Shown one piece after another: positions 43,804 through 51,676 of a DNA stretch of 64,000 nucleotides (position 1 is the first letter of the stretch; every line of letters starts with the position of its first letter). The notes beneath the pieces are model-generated. The model did no database searches and was not told the DNA's origin. It was given only the letters and a program-made list of their open reading frames with translations. Source of the stretch: CAXBCP01 sp963974055 (GTDB taxonomy: Bacteria > Pseudomonadota > Alphaproteobacteria > MPNO01 > UBA830); assembly GCA_963974055.1 (NCBI GenBank), contig CAXBCP010000010.1, positions 72,997-136,996 of the forward strand, read 5' to 3'. The position numbers were made by a program, and so were the translations under genes.

Positions 43804-45108
43804 ATGACGGCACAAGTTTCTACCGACCATCTGATCTCGGTTCTGCGGAGCGCCCGTCAGCGGACGCTGGAACTTATCGATGGGCTGACCGACGAACAGA
43901 TGGTCGGCCCGAAACTGCCGATCGTCAATCCGATGATCTGGGAAATCGGGCACGTTGCCTGGTTCTATGAATTTTTCATCCTGCGCCGGGAATACGGCCA
44001 TCATCCGCTGCTCGACCGAGGGGATGGGCTCTACGATTCGATCGCAATCGCCCATGAAACCCGCTGGGACCTGCCGGTCTATCCGCTGGGCGAGATGAAG
44101 GACTACATGGCGGCGGTGCTGGAGACGCTGATCGGCCGGCTGGAAAACGGACAGGCGAGCGAACGCGACAGTTACCTATATCAGTTCACCGTTTTCCACG
44201 AAGACATGCATGACGAGGCTTTCACCTGGGCGCGTCAGACCCTGTCCTATCCGACGCCGGTATTCCAGCCGGAGGGGCCGGCGGCCCAACGGCTGGCGGT
44301 TTCGGGCGCGCTGGACGGCGATGCCGCGATTCCGGGCGGCACATTCACGCTCGGGTCTTCCCCCGGCGACGCCTTCGTGTTCGACAACGAAAAATGGGCG
44401 CATGAAGTTTCCGTCGCCCCGTTCCGGATGGCGCGCGCACCCGTGACCTGTGCGCAATACGCCGAATTCGTCGAGGACGGCGGCTATGAAACCGACAAAT
44501 TGTGGTCGGATGGCGGCCGCGCCTGGCGCGATGCCGCGACGGCCCGCCACCCCGTCTATTGGAAACCGGACGGCGCCGGCGGCTGGCGGGTGCGCCTGTT
44601 CGATACCTGGCGCGATCTCGCGCCGGATACGCCGGTGGTCCACGTCAACTGGCACGAAGCGAATGCCTATTGCCAATGGGCCGGAAGGCGGCTGCCGCGC
44701 GAGGCCGAGTGGGAATTCGCTGCCACCATGCGCCCCGACGGGCAGGGCGGCCTGACCAGGGCGGATTATCCGTGGGGCGACGATCCCGTCACGGCCGGTT
44801 ACGCGAATATGGACGGGTTCGGCATGGGCTGCGCCGATGTCGCCGATTATGCCGCCGCCGACAATGCCTGGGGCTGCCGGCAGCTGATCGGCAATGTGTG
44901 GGAATGGACGGCCGATACGTTCAATCCGTTTCCCGGATTTTCGCCGGACGACTACAAAGAATATTCCGAACCGCTGTTCGGCGATACCAAGGTGCTGCGC
45001 GGCGGATCCTGGGTGACCCGCAGCCGTTATATCAATGGGCGACACCGCAATTATTTTCCGCCGCAGCGCCAGGACATTTTCGCCGGGTTCCGGACCTGTG
45101 CACGATAG
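43804..45108 (+). CDS. senA: SenA-like selenoneine synthase (EgtB/FGE-type)
   Basis: 434 residues. A DinB-like N-terminal domain carries the iron ligands His50 (EIGHVAW) and the HxxxHxE motif His132, His136, Glu138 (FHEDMHDEAF). The C-terminal FGE-sulfatase domain contains PVVHVNWHEANAYCQWAG, RRLPREAEWEFAA, GNVWEWT and the end RHRNYFPP. EgtB joins hercynine to a thiol; SenA uses a selenosugar to give selenoneine. SenA is preferred over EgtB because it sits beside senB and selD. No egtD (hercynine) or C-Se lyase gene is in the window. Confidence 0.85.
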   Translation: MTAQVSTDHLISVLRSARQRTLELIDGLTDEQMVGPKLPIVNPMIWEIGHVAWFYEFFILRREYGHHPLLDRGDGLYDSIAIAHETRWDLPVYPLGEMKDYMAAVLETLIGRLENGQASERDSYLYQFTVFHEDMHDEAFTWARQTLSYPTPVFQPEGPAAQRLAVSGALDGDAAIPGGTFTLGSSPGDAFVFDNEKWAHEVSVAPFRMARAPVTCAQYAEFVEDGGYETDKLWSDGGRAWRDAATARHPVYWKPDGAGGWRVRLFDTWRDLAPDTPVVHVNWHEANAYCQWAGRRLPREAEWEFAATMRPDGQGGLTRADYPWGDDPVTAGYANMDGFGMGCADVADYAAADNAWGCRQLIGNVWEWTADTFNPFPGFSPDDYKEYSEPLFGDTKVLRGGSWVTRSRYINGRHRNYFPPQRQDIFAGFRTCAR

Positions 45109-45222
45109 ATAATTTTATATGAAAATATTGCATATTGAAATAAATGGGACGGCTGTCTAAAAAGCCTATTCGCGACTGCGACCGCCCGGGACAGCCTGAA
45201 AACAACCGACAGGGAGAAAATC

Positions 45223-46203
45223 ATGCAAGGCAAAATCGCGCTCGAAGAGCATTACGCCATCGAAGACACGCTGGAGGATTCCAACGGATTCCTGCCGCCG
45301 GCGACCTGGACCGAGCTTTCGGCCCGCCTGATGGATATCGAAGGCCGCCGGATCGACGAGATGGATCAGAACGGCGTCGAATTGATGATCCTGTCGCTCA
45401 ACGCCCCCGCCGTACAGGCGATCCCGGACCGCAAACGGGCCAATGAAATCGCGATGAAATCCAACGATATGCTGGCCGAATGGGTGCAGCGCAACCCCGG
45501 GCGGTTCCGCGGCTTTGCCGCCTTGCCGTTGCAGGATGTCGATATGGCCTGCGCCGAAATGGAGCGCTGCGTAAACGATCTCGGCTTCGTCGGGGCGCTG
45601 GTCAACGGCTTTTCCCAGGTCGATACGGAAGACTCCGCCCTGTATTACGACCTGCCCCAGTACCGGCCGTTCTGGGATGTCGTCGCCGGTCTGGACGTGC
45701 CGTTCTATCTGCATCCGCGCAACCCGTTGCCGAGCATGGCGCAGATCTACGAGGGCCATCCCTGGCTGCTCGGCCCGACATGGGCATTCGGCCAGGAAAC
45801 AGCGGTTCACGCGCTGCGACTGATGGCGTCCGGCCTGTTCGACAAACACCCCAACCTTCAGATTGTCCTCGGTCATATGGGCGAGGGCCTGCCCTACAGC
45901 ATGTGGCGCATCGACAACCGCAACAAATGGGTCGGCGACGAGCGCGCCTATCCGGCGGAAAAGATGCTGGGCGAATATTTCCAGAACAATTTCTATCTCA
46001 CCACGTCCGGTAATTTCCGTACCCAGACGCTGATCGACGCGATGCTGGAAATCGGCGCCGACCGGGTATTGTTCTCTGCCGACTGGCCGTTCGAGAACGT
46101 CGACCACGCCGCCAACTGGTTCGACACCTGCACGATCAGCGAGGCCGACCGGGAAAAGATCGGCCGGACCAACAGCATGGACCTGTTCCGGATCAACCTC
46201 TGA
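45223..46203 (+). CDS. Gamma-resorcylate decarboxylase homologue (amidohydrolase family)
   Basis: 326 residues, full length. The start MQGKIALEEHYAI holds the metal-binding ALEEH segment; other family blocks are MILSLNAPAVQAIPDR, PFYLHPRNPLP, VLGHMGEGLPY and LFSADWPFENVDHA, all characteristic of gamma-resorcylate (2,6-dihydroxybenzoate) decarboxylases. These remove carbon dioxide reversibly without cofactor other than a divalent metal. GGGAGA precedes the ATG. The 114 bases between senA and this gene hold an AT-rich stretch and a GGCTGTC/GACAGCC dyad (45151 and 45190). The rest of a resorcinol pathway is not seen. Confidence 0.85.
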   Translation: MQGKIALEEHYAIEDTLEDSNGFLPPATWTELSARLMDIEGRRIDEMDQNGVELMILSLNAPAVQAIPDRKRANEIAMKSNDMLAEWVQRNPGRFRGFAALPLQDVDMACAEMERCVNDLGFVGALVNGFSQVDTEDSALYYDLPQYRPFWDVVAGLDVPFYLHPRNPLPSMAQIYEGHPWLLGPTWAFGQETAVHALRLMASGLFDKHPNLQIVLGHMGEGLPYSMWRIDNRNKWVGDERAYPAEKMLGEYFQNNFYLTTSGNFRTQTLIDAMLEIGADRVLFSADWPFENVDHAANWFDTCTISEADREKIGRTNSMDLFRINL

Positions 46204-46226
46204 CGCGCTGCGGCGCCGGCGGCCGT

Positions 46227-47018
46227 TCAGGCGGCGCGCCGGGCCGGCAGGGTGAGGGAGATCACATAGATCAGGGCGGCGGCAACGACGATGGCCGGGC
46301 CTGACGGCAGGTCCCACAGCAAAGAGCCCTGCAGGCCGAGCGCGACGGCGAGCGAGCCCGCAATGGCGGCGAAAACCGCCATTTGTTCCGGCGTGCGGGA
46401 AAACCGGCGCGCGGCGGCGGCGGGAATGATCAGCAGTGCCGTCACCAGCAGGATGCCGACGATTTTCATCGCCATTGCAATGACCAGCGCGAACAGGGTC
46501 ATGAACGCGATCTGCGTGCGCAGTACATTGACGCCCTCGGTGCGGGCCAGATCCTCGTGGACCGTGATCGCGACAAGGTCCTTCCACAGCCAGGCGAGGG
46601 CGCCGAGCGCGACCGTGCCGCCGCCGTAGACCCAGCCGATATCTGCCGGGGTGACCGCAAGGATATCGCCGAACAGATAGGTCATCAGGTCGATGCGCAG
46701 CGCCGATACGAAAGACACCGACACCAGCCCCAGCGCCAGCGACGAATGGGCGAGGATACCGAGCAGCGTGTCTTCCGCCAGGTGGCGCTGGCTGCGCAGA
46801 TAGACCATGCCGATGGCGATGGTCAGGCAGACGCCGACAATCCCGATATTGACGTTGATCCCCAGCAGGAATCCGATCGCGACGCCCAGCAGGGCGGAAT
46901 GGGCAAGCGTATCGCCGAAATAAGCCATCCGGCGCCACACGACGAATACGCCGGTGGCCCCCATGACGACCGCGACCCCGATACCCGCCACCAGGGCATA
47001 GAGAACGAAATCAGGCAT
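46227..47018 (-). CDS. znuB: ZnuB, zinc ABC transporter permease
   Basis: 263 residues from the ATG at 47018, inside the end of znuC (8-base overlap); the frame continues upstream within znuC but is not coding there. About eight membrane helices are present, with the family segment RRMAYFGDTLAHSALLG near residue 30. It forms the inner-membrane channel for zinc with ZnuC and ZnuA. Confidence 0.94.
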   Translation of the reverse strand: MPDFVLYALVAGIGVAVVMGATGVFVVWRRMAYFGDTLAHSALLGVAIGFLLGINVNIGIVGVCLTIAIGMVYLRSQRHLAEDTLLGILAHSSLALGLVSVSFVSALRIDLMTYLFGDILAVTPADIGWVYGGGTVALGALAWLWKDLVAITVHEDLARTEGVNVLRTQIAFMTLFALVIAMAMKIVGILLVTALLIIPAAAARRFSRTPEQMAVFAAIAGSLAVALGLQGSLLWDLPSGPAIVVAAALIYVISLTLPARRAA

Positions 47019-47751
47019 GGTGATGGTCGTGATCGTGGGCGTAGACCGCCACCGCGGACGCCGCTTCGCCAAACAGTTCCAGATAGGCGGGGTCGGTCGA
47101 AACGTCGCCTGGCAGACCCGAACAGCAGACATGGCCGTTCAGGCAGATCACGCGGTCCGTCGCCGACATGACGAGATGCAGGTCGTGGGAGACCAGCAGG
47201 ATGCCGCAGTGCCGTTCGTCGCGGATGCGGCGGATCAGGTCGTAAAATTCCATCTGTCCGTGGATATCGACATTGGCCGTCGGTTCGTCCAGCACCAGCA
47301 GGTCGGGATCGCGCAGGAGCGCCCGCGCCAGCAGGACCCGTTTCTGTTCGCCGCCCGAAAGCAGGCGCATCTCCTGGTTCATAAGGTTCGGTGCACCGAC
47401 GCTGGCCAGCATGACCGACAGCACGTCGCTGACGGTCTCGCCCGACATTTCGAGAAACCGGCGGACGTTCAGCGGTAACGTTCGGTCGATGGTCAGGCTT
47501 TGCGGTGTATAGCCGGTCCGGAGTCCGGCTTTGCGTTCGACCGTTCCGGTTTCCGGTTTTTCCAGTTCCAGCAGGGCGCGCACCAGCGTCGTCTTGCCGG
47601 ACCCGTTCGGACCGATCAGCGTGACGATCTCGCCGCGGCAGACCTGAATATCCACGTCGTGCAGAATTGTCCGGCGCCCATGCCGGACCCCGATCCCGTC
47701 CCCGCGAACGAGAATTTCGCCCTGTACCGGGCCGCCGTCAGGCATGCGCAT
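47011..47751 (-). CDS. znuC: ZnuC, zinc ABC transporter ATPase
   Basis: 246 residues; an in-frame ATG at 47745 would serve as well. Walker A GPNGSGKTT near residue 47, signature LSGGEQKRVLLARAL and Walker B LLVLDEPTANVD are present. The C-terminus ends in a His-rich tail (YAHDHDHHHA), which may sense or hold zinc, as seen in ZnuC. It overlaps zur by 14 bases and znuB by 8. Confidence 0.94.
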   Translation of the reverse strand: MRMPDGGPVQGEILVRGDGIGVRHGRRTILHDVDIQVCRGEIVTLIGPNGSGKTTLVRALLELEKPETGTVERKAGLRTGYTPQSLTIDRTLPLNVRRFLEMSGETVSDVLSVMLASVGAPNLMNQEMRLLSGGEQKRVLLARALLRDPDLLVLDEPTANVDIHGQMEFYDLIRRIRDERHCGILLVSHDLHLVMSATDRVICLNGHVCCSGLPGDVSTDPAYLELFGEAASAVAVYAHDHDHHHA

Positions 47752-48238
47752 TGCCGGCGCAGTCGCGGCACAGCCCCATGACCTCTATCGTCTGGTGGGA
47801 CACGTTGAAGCCCGCCGTTTTCGCCTTTTTCGCGATAAGCCGCGCGATCTCCGGGTCGTCGAGCTCGCCGACCTGGCGGCACGCGCCGCAGATCAGAAAC
47901 TGTCCCACATGGTCGCCGTCGGGCTTTCCGCACCCGATAAAGGCGTTCAGCGATTCGATCTTGTGGACGAATCCGTGCTCGACGAGAAAATCCAGCGCCC
48001 GGTAGACCGTCGGCGGTGCGGCCGCCCGGTTGCCGTCGCGCATCTCGTCGAGGATGTCATAGGCTCCGATCGGGGCGTGACGGTTCCAGACGATTTCCAG
48101 CACCCGGCGGCGCAACGGCGTGAAGCGCAGGCCGTCCTGACGGCAGGTTTGTTCCGCCGCATCCAGCGCATCGGCGATACATGCCGTATGATCGTGTTCC
48201 GGGGCCGGGAAGGCGGTTGCCGGTTTGTGTGCTGCCAT
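47738..48238 (-). CDS. zur: Zur, zinc uptake regulator (Fur family)
   Basis: 166 residues from the ATG at 48238. The N-terminal winged helix includes LRFTPLRRRVLEIVW and PPTVYRALDFLVEHG. The metal-binding dimer domain has CGKPDGDHVGQFLICGACRQ and the second Cys pair CRDC near the end, the structural zinc site. Zur represses zinc import genes when zinc is sufficient. It heads zur-znuC-znuB and faces znuA over a region with two Zur-like boxes, so it is likely autoregulated. Confidence 0.94.
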   Translation of the reverse strand: MAAHKPATAFPAPEHDHTACIADALDAAEQTCRQDGLRFTPLRRRVLEIVWNRHAPIGAYDILDEMRDGNRAAAPPTVYRALDFLVEHGFVHKIESLNAFIGCGKPDGDHVGQFLICGACRQVGELDDPEIARLIAKKAKTAGFNVSHQTIEVMGLCRDCAGNAHA

Positions 48239-48287
48239 GAACGTCAACTCCGTTGATTGGCCGGTGCGGGAAAGTCTGCGCTATTAC

Positions 48288-48302
48288 TGTAATATTATAA
48301 CA
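48288..48302. promoter_or_regulatory. Zur-like box 1 (zur side)
   Basis: TGTAATATTATAACA is a near-perfect palindrome that resembles the core of Zur operators (TGTTATAATATAACA type). It lies 50 bases before the zur ATG. AT-rich dyads of this kind are typical of Zur/Fur-family sites and stand out from the GC-rich surroundings. Confidence 0.75.
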
Positions 48303-48341
48303 TATAATGCCTTGACGGCCAGAACCGCGCATGACATGTTC

Positions 48342-48366
48342 GATATGTAATAATATAACACATATC
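48342..48366. promoter_or_regulatory. Zur-like box 2 (znuA side)
   Basis: Inverted arms GATATGT (48342-48348) and ACATATC (48360-48366) surround an AT-rich centre containing AATAATATAAC. The pattern fits a Zur operator and lies only 9 bases before the znuA ATG, so bound Zur would cover the ribosome-site region of the gene or its start of transcription. Confidence 0.75.
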
Positions 48367-48375
48367 GCCGCTTTC

Positions 48376-49344
48376 ATGTTCCCGAATCTGTTCCTGAATT
48401 TACGTGCATCGTTGTCGGCCGTCCGGCTGCTGCCGGCCCTATGTTTTGCCGTTGCGGCAGCGCCGGCATTCGCCGCGCCGAAGGTGGTCGCGACCATTAC
48501 GCCCGTTCAGTCCCTCGCGGCCATGGTGATGGAGGGGGCGGGCTTTCCGCAATTGCTGCTCGGCGGCGGCGAGACCCCCCACAGCTATTCCCTTCGCCCG
48601 TCCCAGTCGCGCATGCTGTCGAATGCGGATATCGTAATCCGCGTCGGCGACGGCCTTGAAGGGTTTTTGAAAAAGTCCCTGCGGTCGCTTGCCGCCGGGG
48701 CGCAAATTATCGAACTGGATCACCTGCCGGGGATGAGAACATACCCGAACCGCCCAAAGGGCGGGACCGGAGATGACGGCCACGGGCATGATCATGGCCA
48801 TGACCACGATCACAACCGGGGCACCGATCCCCATCTCTGGCTCGATACCGGCAATGCCGCCGTTATTGTCGAAGCGATCGCCAGCGCGCTGTCGGCGGCG
48901 GATCCCGAAAACACGCCGGTCTATACCGGGAATGCCGCACGGGCATCGATCAGGCTGCGGGCGCTGAAAATGGAAATCGAAAGCATCGTCGCTCCGGTCC
49001 GCGAGCGGCCCTATTTCGTGTTTCACGACGCCTGGCAGTATTTCGAAAAAGAATTCGGCCTGCGCGGCGGCGGGGCGATTGCCGTCAGCCCGGAACGTAA
49101 ACCGGGCGCCCGGCGGCTGGTGGAAATCCGGGCGATGATCCGGTCGACCGGCGCCCGCTGCGTCTTTGCCGAACCGCAGTTCCCGCCGGCGCTGGTGAAA
49201 ACCGTAATCCGCGGCACGCCCGCGAAGCTGGCGTCGCTGGACCCCCTCGGCACCGGCCTGACCAGGGGACCGGGTCTGTATCCGGCCCTGATGCGCAATC
49301 TGGCCAAGAGCATCTTTTCCTGTCTGAATGGGACCTACCGTTAA
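48376..49344 (+). CDS. znuA: ZnuA, periplasmic zinc-binding protein
   Basis: 322 residues from the ATG at 48376, after the Zur-like box; an earlier start at 48331 would place the box inside the gene. The signal peptide ends near APAFAAP. Zinc ligand candidates are His in GGGETPHSYSLRPSQ, His in GTDPHLWLD and the later FVFHDAWQYFE. A His/Asp-rich loop (GHGHDHGHDHDHN, near residue 140) is typical of ZnuA. It feeds ZnuB-ZnuC. Confidence 0.94.
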   Translation: MFPNLFLNLRASLSAVRLLPALCFAVAAAPAFAAPKVVATITPVQSLAAMVMEGAGFPQLLLGGGETPHSYSLRPSQSRMLSNADIVIRVGDGLEGFLKKSLRSLAAGAQIIELDHLPGMRTYPNRPKGGTGDDGHGHDHGHDHDHNRGTDPHLWLDTGNAAVIVEAIASALSAADPENTPVYTGNAARASIRLRALKMEIESIVAPVRERPYFVFHDAWQYFEKEFGLRGGGAIAVSPERKPGARRLVEIRAMIRSTGARCVFAEPQFPPALVKTVIRGTPAKLASLDPLGTGLTRGPGLYPALMRNLAKSIFSCLNGTYR

Positions 49345-49374
49345 GCCCGTGTGCGCAAAAGGGGAGAAACCCGT

Positions 49375-49980
49375 ATGTCCGCAGAGAAACTGCCACCCGA
49401 TATAGATCCCGAATCACGTTGCCGCCTGCCGTTTCCCGACCGGGACGACCTCGATGAGGCGGCGCGCAAAGTCTATGATTCGCTCACCGACCCCAATGGG
49501 GGGTCGCTTGCGGGATTACGCGGACCGGGCGGAATACGGCTGCACAGTCCCGAATTGTCGCGCGGCCTTCGCCCGGCGAATGTCCGTCTTCGCGACCCCG
49601 ACGTGATCGATGCCCGCACCCGCGAACTGGCGATCCTCGTCACCGCGCGCGAACATGACTGCCAGTTCGAATGGGCGGCCCATGAAGCCGAAGCAAAAAA
49701 GGAAGGCATTTCGGACGAGATCGTCGAAATCGTCCGGCATCGCCGCCCGGCGGTCGGTCTGGCGGAATGCGACCGTGCCCTTATCGAATTCGGCCGCGAA
49801 CTGTTCGGCAGTCACCGGGTGACGCCGGAAACCTATGCCGCCCTCGCGGCGTTTCACGACCGGCGAACGCTTGTCGACCTGGTCAACCTTATGGGGATGT
49901 ATGCGATGACTGCAGCGTCCCTGATCGCCTTCGACGCACAGCTGCCCGAAGGCACGCCGCCCGGCCTGCCGCCGCTCTAG
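49375..49980 (+). CDS. Carboxymuconolactone-decarboxylase-family protein (first)
   Basis: 201 residues from the ATG at 49375 (GGGGAGA upstream). The AhpD/CMD-like core contains RTRELAILVTAREHDCQFEWAAH as separate helices, with one Cys and a His (C-x3-W-x2-H) but no CxxC pair, so AhpD-type peroxidase chemistry is unlikely. Many such proteins act on lactones from aromatic degradation or have no known role. It converges on a second CMD-family gene; the two TAG stops share one CTAG. Confidence 0.8.
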   Translation: MSAEKLPPDIDPESRCRLPFPDRDDLDEAARKVYDSLTDPNGGSLAGLRGPGGIRLHSPELSRGLRPANVRLRDPDVIDARTRELAILVTAREHDCQFEWAAHEAEAKKEGISDEIVEIVRHRRPAVGLAECDRALIEFGRELFGSHRVTPETYAALAAFHDRRTLVDLVNLMGMYAMTAASLIAFDAQLPEGTPPGLPPL

Positions 49981-50519
49981 ACCCGGTTTTCCGCCGGCTC
50001 GAGGTCGACCTCGAGCGCCTGCAACACCCGTGAATGCGAAATATAGGCGCCGATCATCAGGGTGAGTTCGACAATCTGACGATTCGTGTAGTGTCCTTTC
50101 AGCGGCTCGAACACGGCATCCGGCACCACGATATCGCGGGCCATGGCATCCACATAGGCGAGCACCGCGCGCTCCGCATCGCTGAACAGATCGGATTCAT
50201 GCCAGTCGGCAAGCGCGTCGCATTCGGCCTGCGTCATGCCCTCGCCGACGGCAAGCACCGGCACATGCTGGCGCAGGACATAGGCCGATTTCACAAGATG
50301 TCCGAGCCGGATAATCACGATTTCGCGCAGGCGCCCGTCGATATCGGTACCCCACCGGACCTGGTTGATATGCCCGAACCAGCTTTCCGCCAGAGGCGGG
50401 CTGTGCAACAGCGTGCGGTACACGTTGATCAGCTTGCCCCGGCGGCCGCTGCTGATTTTTTCCACAAGCTCCGCCAGTTCCGGGCGGTCGTCGGGGTCGA
50501 TAAAGGGCACGCGGGCCAT
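49977..50519 (-). CDS. Carboxymuconolactone-decarboxylase-family protein (second)
   Basis: 180 residues. The helical CMD core has RLREIVIIRLGHLVKSAYVLRQHVPV spread over two helices and TNRQIVELTLMIGAYISHSR. The Cys of the active CMD/AhpD site is absent. It is only distantly like the first CMD gene, so the pair is not a recent copy. The function is unknown; neighbouring dehydrogenase and decarboxylase genes suggest small organic acid or aromatic metabolism. Confidence 0.78.
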   Translation of the reverse strand: MARVPFIDPDDRPELAELVEKISSGRRGKLINVYRTLLHSPPLAESWFGHINQVRWGTDIDGRLREIVIIRLGHLVKSAYVLRQHVPVLAVGEGMTQAECDALADWHESDLFSDAERAVLAYVDAMARDIVVPDAVFEPLKGHYTNRQIVELTLMIGAYISHSRVLQALEVDLEPAENRV

Positions 50520-50596
50520 GGCATTGTTGTCCTGTAGCTGTTAGATGCGGGTATAGAAACGACCATAACCAAAAGCGCCGTCGGGAGGAACGCCAC

Positions 50597-51676
50597 ATGG
50601 CCACCATCGTTGTGCAGGACGATAAAATTCTCCGGTTTCTGGAAGTCATCCTCGATCCGGACGTTTCCACGGAACGGGTCGATGCCTTCCGGGACTACCT
50701 GTCCTTCGACGTGCCGGATCCCGACGCCTGGTTCGACGAACAACGCCGGCGCGCGGCGGCGATCTATCCGTCGAAAATCCGACTGGTTCCGGACGAGGCC
50801 GCGATGCGGGAGGTCCTGCCGGTCGCCGATGCGGTGGTCAGCGAGAGCTTCGCGATCGGGGCGGAAGAACTGGCGGCGGGCCCCAATCTTAAATTCGTGC
50901 AGAAATTCGGGATCGATGCCCGCAACGTCGATCTGGAAGCCTGTGCCGCCGCCGGGGTGCCCGTCAAAACGCTGCGCCGGCGGGTCAACGGCACCGTCGC
51001 CGAACATGCGATCCTGCTGATGATGGCGGTCGGGCGCAAACTGGTCGAGACCGACGGCGCGCTGGATTTTGCTTCGCTTCAGGCGCTCGGCTACAAGCCC
51101 GCCAAATTCCACCCCGATCATGTCGCCGGTGCGAACTGGGCCCGGGTCAACGGTTTGAAAAGCCTTCAGGGCGCGACCCTCGGGGCGCTCGGACTGGGCG
51201 AAGTCGGCCGGGAGGTGGCAACCCGGGCCCGCGCGATGGGCATGGAAATTCTGTACTATCAGCGTTCGCGGCAGTCGGCGGAGATCGAAGCGGAATCCGG
51301 CGCGCGCTACGTGACCTATGAAGAGCTTCTCGAAAGGTCCGATTTCCTCAGCATTCACCTGCCGCTCAATCCGTCCACCGAGGGCATGCTCGATTCGGCA
51401 TCCTTTGCGCGGATGAAGCCGGGCGCCATCGTCGCCAATATTTCGCGGGCCCATATCATCGACCGCAATGCGTTGATCGCCGCCCTCGACGGCGGCACGC
51501 TCGGCGGTGCGGGTCTAGACGTTCACTACGACGAGCCGGGCAGCCCTGACGAGCCTCTGAAAAATTACCGGAACGTGGTGCTCAGCCCGCATATCGCGGT
51601 TGCGCAACGGTCCCACAACATGGCGGATACCGCGGAACTGGTCGCCAATCTGGCGGATGCGCTGGGATCTAGCTGA
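50597..51676 (+). CDS. D-isomer-specific 2-hydroxyacid dehydrogenase family protein
   Basis: 359 residues. The NAD-binding turn is ALGLGEVGREVA near residue 200. Catalytic-type residues are Arg in NISRAHIIDR, an acidic residue in DVHYDEPGSPDEP and His in LSPHIAVAQ. The family reduces 2-oxo acids to D-2-hydroxy acids or the reverse. A longer than usual N-terminal region (about 65 residues before the first fold) is present. The substrate is not clear. Its stop overlaps the convergent RTX gene by 8 bases. Confidence 0.85.
   Translation: MATIVVQDDKILRFLEVILDPDVSTERVDAFRDYLSFDVPDPDAWFDEQRRRAAAIYPSKIRLVPDEAAMREVLPVADAVVSESFAIGAEELAAGPNLKFVQKFGIDARNVDLEACAAAGVPVKTLRRRVNGTVAEHAILLMMAVGRKLVETDGALDFASLQALGYKPAKFHPDHVAGANWARVNGLKSLQGATLGALGLGEVGREVATRARAMGMEILYYQRSRQSAEIEAESGARYVTYEELLERSDFLSIHLPLNPSTEGMLDSASFARMKPGAIVANISRAHIIDRNALIAALDGGTLGGAGLDVHYDEPGSPDEPLKNYRNVVLSPHIAVAQRSHNMADTAELVANLADALGSS

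Noticed and set aside
43804..45108. EgtB (ergothioneine) as the name for the SenA-like gene
   Set aside because: Fold and iron motif are shared, but adjacency to a SenB-type gene and selD favours SenA. Family-level phylogeny would be needed to settle it.
45166..46938. 590-codon minus-strand frame across the resorcylate decarboxylase and znuB
   Set aside because: It spans two well-supported genes on both strands and shows no domain of its own.
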